DNA of 20,416 nt. Origin: Candidatus Bathyarchaeota archaeon RBG_13_52_12 (GTDB lineage Archaea; Thermoproteota; Bathyarchaeia; TCS64). The notes under the pieces were generated by a model, which worked only from the letters and a program-made list of their open reading frames with translations, was not told the DNA's origin and ran no database searches. Positions 13,708 to 20,416 of the stretch are shown here, piece after piece. The stretch is taken from contig MEZF01000028.1 of NCBI GenBank assembly GCA_001774245.1, positions 55,472 through 75,887 on the forward strand. The letters are read 5' to 3'. Made by a program: the position numbers and the translations under genes. Position 1 is the first letter of the stretch. Every line of letters begins with the position of its first letter.

Positions 13708-15348
13708 ATGGCTATTAGGTTGTTCGAGTCTGTGATGGCGACACTTGATAAGCTCTCCTCACGCCCCAAAGTTAAGAAGGTGGTCTACGCCTTCGCTGTT
13801 AGTTTCCTCATCTCCGTCATTCTACTACCCCCCGTTCTCGGCATATCATTTAAGCTCGGGTTGGCTGAGCAGGTCTTATCGAACCCGGAGCTAGTGAATC
13901 GCTCCGAGGCAGCGATATTCTGGTCATTCATTATCGCCCTGTCAGTCGCATCACTTGACCTCATCGCTGGCTTACCACTCGCATGGATAATCTCTGCAGG
14001 TGGCTCGCGTTGGATTAGCATCCTCGATGCCCTCGCCGACATTCCTTTCGTCATCCCAACGGTCGCTCTGGGTTTCTCCACGCTGCTCTTCTGGGGAAAA
14101 ACTGGTCCAGTCAGTGTGCTCGGGGTCATTGTTCCACCTGGCCTCTTACTCGTCCTCCTATTGCACTTTGCGTTCTCATTTCCAGTTATAGTTAGGGTAA
14201 TGGTGGGTGAGCTTATGGCTCACAACACTATCTACGAAACAGCTGCGAAGACCCTAGGAGCTCGTGCCTTCCCAATAGCGAGGACGGTTACGCTCCCACT
14301 CCTCAGACCGGGACTCATAGCTGCCTTCCTACTCGCTTTCGCTCGGTCACTTTCTGAGACTGGTGCCACTGTGATAGTCGCGGGGCTCTTCGAGAATGGG
14401 CCTGTATTTATAAAGAATGCAAAGGACGCCGGCCTAGAGGGACCAATGGTCCTCGTTAGTTTCACATTAATCATATCCTCGGTGGCGGTCTTCGCACTTA
14501 TACGCCTCCTTGGGACTAGACTCAAGATACCCATCAAAAACGTTTACCCTGTTCCAGAAGCGGGACTGAGCTCAAATAGAAGCGTCAACATCAGGAACGG
14601 TGTCACTCTACTTGTCTTCGGATTATTCGTGTTGATCCCGTCGATCTACATCACGTTCCCAGCTATAGGCGCCTTGACTGATGGCACGCTTCAGAAGGCT
14701 ATTTCTGGTCTCGGTGTTTGGTCAAGCTTCTGGCAGTCCATGACTCTCTCATACGTTATAGCCGTCATCGTCACACTCATCAACATAGTAATGGGGCTAC
14801 CAATCGCGATACTAATCGCGAGGAAGAAGTTAGGTAAGCTGGCCACCACTCTAATCGACGCTGTAGTTAACGTCCCCATCGTTGTGCCTAGTGTCGCTCT
14901 CGGCGTCTCCCTCGGCTTCTTCTGGCGCTCCTTCAGCTTCCTTCCAGAGTTTTGGATACTTGTCTTTGCCCACATGACTATCACTTACACTTACTTCGTT
15001 CAAGCTATGGCCGCAGCGATAGAGGGGATACCTGAAGAGATGGAGGAGACGGCAAGAACACTCGGTGGTAGGCCATTCCGCGTCTTTAGGAAGATAATCC
15101 TCCCGCTCACTAAGTATAGCTTCCTTTCGGGTTCTATACTCGTTTTCACACGGAGCGTAGATGAAACGGGTGCTGCCACCGCCGTCTCGCAGACCTTGAA
15201 GACCGCCCCCGTCCTCCTCGTATCCTGGGTGAAACACCAGGTCATCGTTACTGACTCGGATATTGCGTTGGGGATCGCATTCCTCGTCCTTACTTCCTTC
15301 GCGTCGCTTTTGGTATTAAGGCTCATAGTCTATAGGGGGAAGAAGTGA
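13708..15348 (+). CDS. ABC importer permease, two fused transmembrane domains
   Basis: This 546-residue membrane protein contains two homologous permease domains. Each has a helix block ending in V-P/I-P-x-V-A-L-G-x-S (compare D-I-P-F-V-I-P-T-V-A-L-G with N-V-P-I-V-V-P-S-V-A-L-G) and an EAA coupling loop: ETAAKTLGARAFPIARTVTLP (about 176-196) and ETARTLGGRPFRVFRKIILP (about 447-466). SETGATVIVAG after the first loop recalls sulfate/molybdate-type permeases, while the fused layout recalls iron FbpB and thiamine ThiP. About 12 helices are expected in the cytoplasmic membrane. The two ATPase genes follow with a one-base gap and no gap. No substrate-binding protein gene is present on either side, so the substrate is unknown. 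ATG 13708 follows GGAGGGG very closely. Confidence 0.9.
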   Translation: MAIRLFESVMATLDKLSSRPKVKKVVYAFAVSFLISVILLPPVLGISFKLGLAEQVLSNPELVNRSEAAIFWSFIIALSVASLDLIAGLPLAWIISAGGSRWISILDALADIPFVIPTVALGFSTLLFWGKTGPVSVLGVIVPPGLLLVLLLHFAFSFPVIVRVMVGELMAHNTIYETAAKTLGARAFPIARTVTLPLLRPGLIAAFLLAFARSLSETGATVIVAGLFENGPVFIKNAKDAGLEGPMVLVSFTLIISSVAVFALIRLLGTRLKIPIKNVYPVPEAGLSSNRSVNIRNGVTLLVFGLFVLIPSIYITFPAIGALTDGTLQKAISGLGVWSSFWQSMTLSYVIAVIVTLINIVMGLPIAILIARKKLGKLATTLIDAVVNVPIVVPSVALGVSLGFFWRSFSFLPEFWILVFAHMTITYTYFVQAMAAAIEGIPEEMEETARTLGGRPFRVFRKIILPLTKYSFLSGSILVFTRSVDETGAATAVSQTLKTAPVLLVSWVKHQVIVTDSDIALGIAFLVLTSFASLLVLRLIVYRGKK

Positions 15349-15349
15349 G

Positions 15350-16459
15350 ATGCCAGCCCTTCGTCTGCTTAATGTAACAAAACGTTTCGGTGCCATAAAG
15401 GCGCTCGACGATGTAACCTTCGAGGTCAAGGACCGCGAGTACCTCTGTGTCCTCGGCTCGACTGGGAGCGGCAAAACCACACTTCTCCGCTCGATAGCGG
15501 GGATACTTCACCCCGACGATGGTGACGTCTATTTAGATGGTGAGAAGGTTACCGAAATATCAGCAGAAGAGAGAAACGCCGTCTACGTCCCGCAGACCTA
15601 CGCCCTCTTCCCACACATGACTATCCTCGAGAACGTCGTATTTGGCCCATTAGCCAAGAATACCAGCAGAGGAATAGCCGAGGAAACCGCTGGGAGGATG
15701 CTCAAGCTTGTAAGACTCGATAAAAGAGCTGACGCCTACCCTAACGAACTCAGCGGTGGCATGCAGCAACGTGTAGCACTCGCAAGGGGTCTTGCCTCGG
15801 GGGCAAAGCTACTCTTACTTGACGAGCCACTTGGGGCACTAGACGGCAGACTCCGCCTCGAGCTCAGAACCAAACTCAGGAAGCTCGCCAAGGAGTCAAA
15901 TCTTACCGTGATTCACGTAACCCACGACCAGGAGGAGGCGATGACCATAGGAGACAGGATACTCGTCCTCCGAAAAGGAAAGCTCCAGCAGTTAGGTACA
16001 CCCTACCACGTCTACAACCGCCCGGAGAAGATATTCGTCGCCAACTTCGTCGGCAACACGACCTTCCTTGAGGCCATAGTCAAGACCAGGTCGAAGGAGG
16101 GCAGCACATTAAGACTTAGGGAGGGCCTTACAGTCAGAGTACGTGACTCCAGCTTCGAGACTGACGAGGCAGTCATCCTCAGCATCAGAGAGGAGAACAC
16201 ATCAATAATGCCTGAACCAAAGGGCGACGAGCCCAACAGACTGTCCGGGGAGGTGACGGCAGTCCACTTCTTGGGCAGCTTCATACGCTACGTCGTAATG
16301 CTCACAAATGGCGACGTAATCGCAGCACGCGTCCCTATAAAAGAGGTGAATACGGAGATCAACAAAGGCGACTGGGTCAGTATCAGCTTTGATCCCATGA
16401 ACACGCACATTTACGAGTACCCCACGCTCGGCCTGCAGGGGGAGTTGGAGGCGAACTAG
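15350..16459 (+). CDS. ABC transporter ATP-binding protein, first paralog
   Basis: This 369-residue nucleotide-binding subunit has a Walker A GSTGSGKT (36-43), the Q-loop in V-Y-V-P-Q, signature LSGGMQQ (134-140), Walker B LLLLDEP with D158-E159, and the switch His192 in HVTHDQEE. The region after about 235 is a TOBE-type regulatory domain, as in the CysA/PotA/FbpC/MalK group of importers. All catalytic residues are intact. It begins one base after the permease stop and abuts the second ATPase gene, so the three are cotranscribed. It probably pairs with the next gene product as a heterodimer under the fused permease, on the cytoplasmic face. Confidence 0.93.
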   Translation: MPALRLLNVTKRFGAIKALDDVTFEVKDREYLCVLGSTGSGKTTLLRSIAGILHPDDGDVYLDGEKVTEISAEERNAVYVPQTYALFPHMTILENVVFGPLAKNTSRGIAEETAGRMLKLVRLDKRADAYPNELSGGMQQRVALARGLASGAKLLLLDEPLGALDGRLRLELRTKLRKLAKESNLTVIHVTHDQEEAMTIGDRILVLRKGKLQQLGTPYHVYNRPEKIFVANFVGNTTFLEAIVKTRSKEGSTLRLREGLTVRVRDSSFETDEAVILSIREENTSIMPEPKGDEPNRLSGEVTAVHFLGSFIRYVVMLTNGDVIAARVPIKEVNTEINKGDWVSISFDPMNTHIYEYPTLGLQGELEAN

Positions 16460-17569
16460 ATGCCTGAGATAAGAGCAGAAGGGCTGAGGAAGGAGTACGG
16501 TAAGGTCACAGCCCTCAACGGTGTTAACCTCACCATAAATAATGGCGAGTACCTCTCCATCGTCGGCCCTAGTGGTTGCGGGAAGACGACATTTATCAAG
16601 TCGATAGCCGGTGTTGTTAAGCCAGATGCGGGCGAAATCCTAATAGATGGTAACAGGGTTACACCTCTCCCCATTGAGGAAAGAGGTGTAGGTTATGTAT
16701 TCCAGGAGATCGCGCTCTTCCCACACATGAACGTATACGACAATGTATCCTACGGCCTCATGGTCAGGGGGGTCCCACCGACTGATCGCAGAGGGCCGGT
16801 CGAGGAGATGCTCCACATGATGGTCCTTGAGGATTACGTCTCCCTCTATCCTAAGGAGCTCAGTGGAGGCGCCAGGCAGAAGACTGCTATCTCACGTGCC
16901 CTCACATCTGGCTCATTATTACTACTCCTTGATGAGCCACTTGGGGCCCTTGACTTGAAGGTTAGGACCGTGCTCCGCTACGAGCTGAGGAAGCTCGTAA
17001 AGGATCTCGGTCTAACAGCGATCCATGTCACCCATGACCAGGAGGAGGCACTTTCTGTGTCTGATAGGGTAGTAGTTATGAAGGCAGGTAAGATAGTCGA
17101 GGTCGGTTCCCCGATGCAGCTCTACTTGAAGCCGAAGGAGATATTTACAGCAAAATTCCTCGGAGAGGCTAACTTCATGATCGGAAAAGTTTCCAATGTT
17201 AATGGAAGGGGCTCCCAGTTCGACGTTAGTGGCTTAAATCTAAGCGCAGGAATCAATGGTGAATTCTTCCCAATTAATGGTGAAACATGCGTCCTAGCGA
17301 TCCGCCCCGAGTTCATCGATTTAACATCTAAGCCAGGAAATGTGAATACTTGGGCTTGCGAGATCGTGAGCGCGAGCTTCGTGGGAGACTCTATGAGGTA
17401 TGAGGTTAGAGCCGATAATGGTGCAATCTTGCTGGTGAAGACACCGATCACTGAAGATGAATCGGGTTTTGTCAATGGAGACAAGGCATATGTGACCCTG
17501 CCAGAGGGAAGCCTCTTACTATACGGGCTTCCAGAGGAAGGATTGGAGAAAGCTCTATCCCTTGAATAA
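16460..17569 (+). CDS. ABC transporter ATP-binding protein, second paralog
   Basis: This protein also has 369 residues, with motifs at exactly the same positions as its neighbour: Walker A GPSGCGKT (36-43), Q82, signature LSGGARQ (134-140), D158-E159 and His192. The signature continues as K-T-A-I-S-R-A instead of the commoner R-V-A-L-A-R-A. A TOBE-type C-terminal region follows from about residue 235. Equal length and aligned motifs suggest that the pair arose by duplication and then diverged. Its ATG directly follows the TAG of the first ATPase. It should form the other half of the ATPase dimer, although two separate homodimers cannot be excluded. The DUF47 gene follows after 14 bases. Confidence 0.93.
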   Translation: MPEIRAEGLRKEYGKVTALNGVNLTINNGEYLSIVGPSGCGKTTFIKSIAGVVKPDAGEILIDGNRVTPLPIEERGVGYVFQEIALFPHMNVYDNVSYGLMVRGVPPTDRRGPVEEMLHMMVLEDYVSLYPKELSGGARQKTAISRALTSGSLLLLLDEPLGALDLKVRTVLRYELRKLVKDLGLTAIHVTHDQEEALSVSDRVVVMKAGKIVEVGSPMQLYLKPKEIFTAKFLGEANFMIGKVSNVNGRGSQFDVSGLNLSAGINGEFFPINGETCVLAIRPEFIDLTSKPGNVNTWACEIVSASFVGDSMRYEVRADNGAILLVKTPITEDESGFVNGDKAYVTLPEGSLLLYGLPEEGLEKALSLE

Positions 17570-17583
17570 GTGGAGATGATAAT

Positions 17584-18261
17584 GTGAAACCCCTAGAGAG
17601 TTGGTTGAAGACCCGCCGAAAGGTCTTAGCTATTAGCATGGTGCTTGAACACTCGAAAGCCACGGTGATGGCCATCGAGCAACTTGATCGCTGCATCAGT
17701 TTCGCCCTCCAAGGAAAGAGGGAGGATCTGGTTCGGAGCTTCGATATCCTTCAGCTTAAGGAGAAGGAGGCGGACCTATTGAAGCGCAAGATAATCGGTG
17801 AGCTTGCGAAGGGTGACCTCCCGGTATCCGAGCGTGAGGACCTGATGCGTCTCGCGAGGCAGACAGACGATGTCATCGACTGGATAAACGAGACGGGTCG
17901 CATCCTCGTCGAGTTTAACCTCAAGGACATGCCAGACGATGTTAAAAAGATCACGGGCGATATAAGTCGGGTAATCACGAGTTGCGTCATCAAGCTCGAT
18001 GACTGTATAGAGAAGCTGACGAACAGGGAATTTCAAGACGCGCTAAAAGCTGCGGATGAAGTGGAAAGACTCGAGGAGGAAATGGATGGGTTGTATCAGA
18101 TGGCGCGGCGTTCCATCTCAGGCCTCAAGACGGGGATCGTGGAGATCGGGCCGGCTATTCTTCTCGCCGACTTCATGGACTCCCTCGAGACCATCACTGA
18201 CCGATGCGAGGATAGCTGCGACGAGGTCAGGGTCATTGCAGTTACAGCCCCACTTATCTAG
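17584..18261 (+). CDS. DUF47/PhoU-like putative transport regulator
   Basis: This 225-residue, largely helical and highly charged protein fits the DUF47 (PhoU-like, TIGR00153-type) family. It has heptad-like helices, and a C-terminal block D-F-M-D-S-L-E-T-I-T-D-R-C-E-D with the spaced acidic residues that bind metal clusters in PhoU-like proteins. Family members usually sit beside Pit-type phosphate permeases and are thought to modulate them. Here the partner is an ABC importer and no Pit gene is visible. The GTG start at 17584 has GGAGATGAT upstream at normal spacing; the overlapping ATG at 17582 runs straight into TGA. It is the last gene of the ABC operon. A regulatory role on that importer is an inference from position. 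Confidence 0.87.
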   Translation: MKPLESWLKTRRKVLAISMVLEHSKATVMAIEQLDRCISFALQGKREDLVRSFDILQLKEKEADLLKRKIIGELAKGDLPVSEREDLMRLARQTDDVIDWINETGRILVEFNLKDMPDDVKKITGDISRVITSCVIKLDDCIEKLTNREFQDALKAADEVERLEEEMDGLYQMARRSISGLKTGIVEIGPAILLADFMDSLETITDRCEDSCDEVRVIAVTAPLI

Positions 18262-18271
18262 CCCAGAGGGC

Positions 18272-18278
18272 TTTTATA
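18272..18278 (+). promoter_or_regulatory. TATA box for the downstream MFS gene
   Basis: TTTTATA lies in the 61-base spacer after the DUF47 gene. It is centred about 48 bases before the ATG at 18323, predicting transcription from about 18301 with a leader of about 20 bases that includes GGAG (18312-18315). Confidence 0.5.
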
Positions 18279-18322
18279 CCTAGGGGTTTTCTCCGATAGG
18301 TCAAGCTTTCGGAGCGGCTTAT

Positions 18323-19693
18323 ATGTTGGGCGAGGTGGACAGACGAGTCGTCTTACTGGTCGTCACGTTGACCTCCTTCCTCACTCCCTTCGCCTCTAGT
18401 AGCTTCAACATTGCCCTCCCGAGCATCAGTAAGGAGTTTAGCCTAGACGCCATCACGATGAGCTGGGCGAGTCTAGCCTATCTCCTCGCTGCAGCCATGT
18501 TCCTTGTGCCCTTTGGGCGCCTAGCTGACATCAAAGGAAGGCGGAGGGTCTTCCTATATGGCACCATCTCATTCACAATCTCGTCGATGTTGCTTGGAAT
18601 CTATCCAACTGCCTTGACGATCATCTGGCTGAGGGCTCTACAAGGCGTCTCATCGGCGATGATCTTCGGGACCGGAGTCGCCATCTTGGTCAGCGTTACT
18701 CCCTCAAGGGAGAAAGGCGCTATACTGGGCATAAACGCTGCCACAGTCTACGTTGGCCTCTCCATTGGCCCATTCATCGGTGGGTTGATCACGGAAACCC
18801 TCGGCTGGAGGAGCATACTCTTCGTAACAGCTGGGATAGGCGCCGTCGCGGTGCTCTTCATGGTCTGGCGTCTCAAAGGTGAGTGGAGGGAGGCCGTCGG
18901 CGAGAGCTTCGACCTCAGAGGGGCCCTCGTCTACAGCTTGATGCTGCTGTCGATTATGTACGGCTTCTCCCTCATCCCCCTAACGAGCAGCATAATACCC
19001 ATCCTGCTCGGGCTCGCTGCCGGAGGAGTCTTCGTCTGGGTTGAGGCACGAGCGGAGCACCCTGTCCTTGACATAAACCTCTTCAGGAGCAACCGTGCCT
19101 TCACATTCTCCAACCTAGCAGCGCTGATTAACTTCAGCGCAACCTACGCCGTGACCTTCCTGATAAGCCTCTATCTCCAATACATAAAGGGTCTCGACCC
19201 CGAGCAGGCCGGGCTTGTCTTGATTGCCTCCCCCATCGTACAAGCGATCTTCTCCCCGATAGCAGGGAAGCTGTCTGACCGCATGGAGCCGACAAAAGTT
19301 GCCGCCATAGGTATGGCAATTACGATGTTCGGACTCATACCCTTCGTCTTCCTCAACGAGCAGACAAACGTGCTCATCGTCGTCGCGAGCCTAGTTGCAT
19401 TGGGCTTCGGGCTCTCGGTCTTTTCTTCCCCGAACACCAATGCAATTATGAGCTCGGTCGAGAAGAGGCTCTACGGCGTTGCATCCTCTACGCTCGGTAC
19501 CATGAGACTTACAGGGCAAATGCTGAGCCTAGGCATAACAATGATAATCTTCGCGGTCTTCATCGGGAGGGTCGAGGTCGTGCCCGAGGTCTACTCCGCC
19601 TTAACCGGTAGCATAAACATCGCGTTCATCGTCTTCTCTGGGCTCTGCCTTGTGGGAATTCTGGCCTCGCTAGTCAGCAGCCGTGAATCGTAA
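18323..19693 (+). CDS. MFS transporter, DHA2 (EmrB/QacA)-type
   Basis: This 456-residue major facilitator protein probably has 14 membrane helices. Motif A is GRLADIKGRRRVF (65-77), the antiporter-type motif C region follows as S-I-G-P-F-I-G-G-L-I, and a degenerate second motif A, GKLSDRMEP, marks the start of the second half. The L-P-S-I-S-K-E-F near the first helix is typical of DHA2 drug:proton antiporters, which export drugs, dyes or metabolites; the real substrate is unknown. It has its own likely promoter and a GGAG site eight bases ahead of the ATG, so it is probably separate from the ABC operon. It resembles the truncated MFS protein at the window start in family only. Confidence 0.91.
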   Translation: MLGEVDRRVVLLVVTLTSFLTPFASSSFNIALPSISKEFSLDAITMSWASLAYLLAAAMFLVPFGRLADIKGRRRVFLYGTISFTISSMLLGIYPTALTIIWLRALQGVSSAMIFGTGVAILVSVTPSREKGAILGINAATVYVGLSIGPFIGGLITETLGWRSILFVTAGIGAVAVLFMVWRLKGEWREAVGESFDLRGALVYSLMLLSIMYGFSLIPLTSSIIPILLGLAAGGVFVWVEARAEHPVLDINLFRSNRAFTFSNLAALINFSATYAVTFLISLYLQYIKGLDPEQAGLVLIASPIVQAIFSPIAGKLSDRMEPTKVAAIGMAITMFGLIPFVFLNEQTNVLIVVASLVALGFGLSVFSSPNTNAIMSSVEKRLYGVASSTLGTMRLTGQMLSLGITMIIFAVFIGRVEVVPEVYSALTGSINIAFIVFSGLCLVGILASLVSSRES

Positions 19694-19713
19694 CCTGCAC
19701 ATTCTTGAAAGAT

Positions 19714-19720
19714 CTTAAAT
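19714..19720 (+). promoter_or_regulatory. TATA-like element for the peptidase gene
   Basis: CTTAAAT, preceded by the BRE-like GAAAG, is centred about 38 bases before the TTG at 19755. It predicts a start near 19743 and a leader of about 12 bases. Confidence 0.4.
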
Positions 19721-19754
19721 CCGTTCCAGACACAGATTCTCCGGTGCGTGTGTT

Positions 19755-20416
19755 TTGAGCAACCCCTGGCTTGAGGTCGATAAGAAGGTAGTTTCGGAGA
19801 TATACACTTCATCTGAGCCGATGGATAATCTGAAGGTGCTCTGCGATGTCCATGGGAGTAGGTTCCCGGGTACACCAGGTGATCTGGACTCGGTTAAGTT
19901 CATGGTGGAGAAGCTGAAGGGCTACGGAATCGCGGACGCCCACTACGAGAGCTACAAGATCCCCGGATGGAAGAGGGGGTCCGCGAAACTGACTATGGTG
20001 AGCCCCTTCAAGAAGGAGATCGACTGCATTAGCCTCCCCCACAGCATCGCTGGCGAGGTTGAAGCGAAACTCGTCTGGCTTGGTGACGGTGCAGTCGAAG
20101 TCTATGAGAAGCGGAAGAAGGAGTGCGATGGCGACATCGTGATGGTGAGCAGCGCGAACCCTCTAGGAATGACACGGTCGCTTCATAGGTCCGAAAAATT
20201 CATGAGAAGCGTCCTCGCAGGGGCGAAGGGCTGGATATTCATGAACCAGTACCCAGCCTATGGACCACAGACGGGCGGCATCAGCCCCGTCATCCCCTCA
20301 ATAAGCGTCAGCTACGAGGACGGCATGTACCTTGTCAGAGCTCTGGAGAGGGAGGGGGAAGTTACACTCAGGATCAAAACGACTGACAAGAACATGGACG
20401 TCACGACATACAACGT
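19755..20416 (+). CDS. M28-family-like peptidase, N-terminal part (3' truncated by window edge)
   Basis: The frame from TTG 19755 stays open to the window end, giving 220 residues. The start is the only standard one after the in-frame TAA at 19716-19718, and GGTG lies nine bases ahead. After an N-terminal helix the protein has GSRFPGTPG (34-42), followed by a helix F-M-V-E-K-L-K-G-Y-G and Y-K-I-P-G-W-K-R-G, a pattern common in the N-terminal part of archaeal M28 aminopeptidase-like proteins. The stretch from about residue 85 to 190 looks like the inserted PA domain (G-D-I-V-M-V, then G-A-K-G-W-I-F-M-N and I-P-S-I-S-V). The zinc-binding catalytic residues would lie beyond the window, so activity cannot be judged. 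No signal peptide is seen. Confidence 0.78.
   Translation, partial: MSNPWLEVDKKVVSEIYTSSEPMDNLKVLCDVHGSRFPGTPGDLDSVKFMVEKLKGYGIADAHYESYKIPGWKRGSAKLTMVSPFKKEIDCISLPHSIAGEVEAKLVWLGDGAVEVYEKRKKECDGDIVMVSSANPLGMTRSLHRSEKFMRSVLAGAKGWIFMNQYPAYGPQTGGISPVIPSISVSYEDGMYLVRALEREGEVTLRIKTTDKNMDVTTYN

Noticed and set aside
14851..15326. Overlapping minus-strand open frames inside the permease gene
   Set aside because: They lie opposite the conserved second permease domain with its EAA loop; the compositions are unlike real proteins and they have no ribosome binding sites.
1..20416. Search for tRNA, rRNA, CRISPR arrays, insertion sequences or att sites
   Set aside because: All non-coding gaps are under about 215 bases. 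None shows tRNA arms, regularly spaced repeats, transposase motifs or terminal inverted repeats.

Overview
The window reads as part of an archaeal chromosome, most likely a heterotrophic, anaerobic member of the Thermoproteota/TACK side. The reasons are a four-subunit 2-oxoacid:ferredoxin oxidoreductase, TATA-type promoter elements about 26 bases ahead of likely transcription starts (one apparently leaderless), GGAGGTGAT-like ribosome binding sites, frequent GTG and TTG starts, and DUF47, RimK-like and M28 proteins. The lineage is an inference; no rRNA, tRNA or marker gene is present. Genes are tightly packed, and no gap reaches 300 bases.

Layout. (1) 1-456: the end of an MFS transporter, convergent with the next block. 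(2) 7660 down to 492, minus strand: korD-korA-korB-korC, a Nudix hydrolase, hyuA and hyuB. Junctions overlap or nearly touch, except for about 50 bases before hyuA, so this looks like one catabolic operon. (3) 11275 down to 7806, minus strand: a fold-I aminotransferase, an ornithine cyclodeaminase/alanine dehydrogenase-family enzyme, an Asp/Glu/hydantoin racemase-superfamily protein lacking its first catalytic cysteine, and a small flavin-binding protein. (4) 11489-12634, plus strand: a fold-II PLP enzyme of the ACC deaminase/D-cysteine desulfhydrase group. It overlaps the end of a convergent RimK-like ATP-grasp ligase (13516-12623). (5) 13708-18261, plus strand: an ABC importer operon with a fused two-domain permease, two separate ATPases of equal length and a DUF47/PhoU-like protein, but no substrate-binding protein. 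(6) 18323-19693: a DHA2-type MFS exporter. (7) 19755 to the edge: the start of an M28-type peptidase.

How the genes may work together (inference). The kor-hyu operon with the neighbouring PLP and NAD-dependent enzymes suggests use of amino acids and cyclic amides. HyuAB would open a lactam or hydantoin such as 5-oxoproline, amino-group enzymes would yield a 2-oxoacid, and Kor would oxidise it to an acyl-CoA with reduced ferredoxin. The peptidase and MFS transporters fit such a life. The ABC operon is a separate uptake module of unknown substrate; its pairing with a DUF47 protein instead of a Pit permease is its most unusual aspect.

The points most worth checking are the single-cysteine racemase-family protein, the binding-protein-less ABC/DUF47 operon, the kor-Nudix-hyu linkage, and the Nudix gene with no standard start codon at the position its fold requires.
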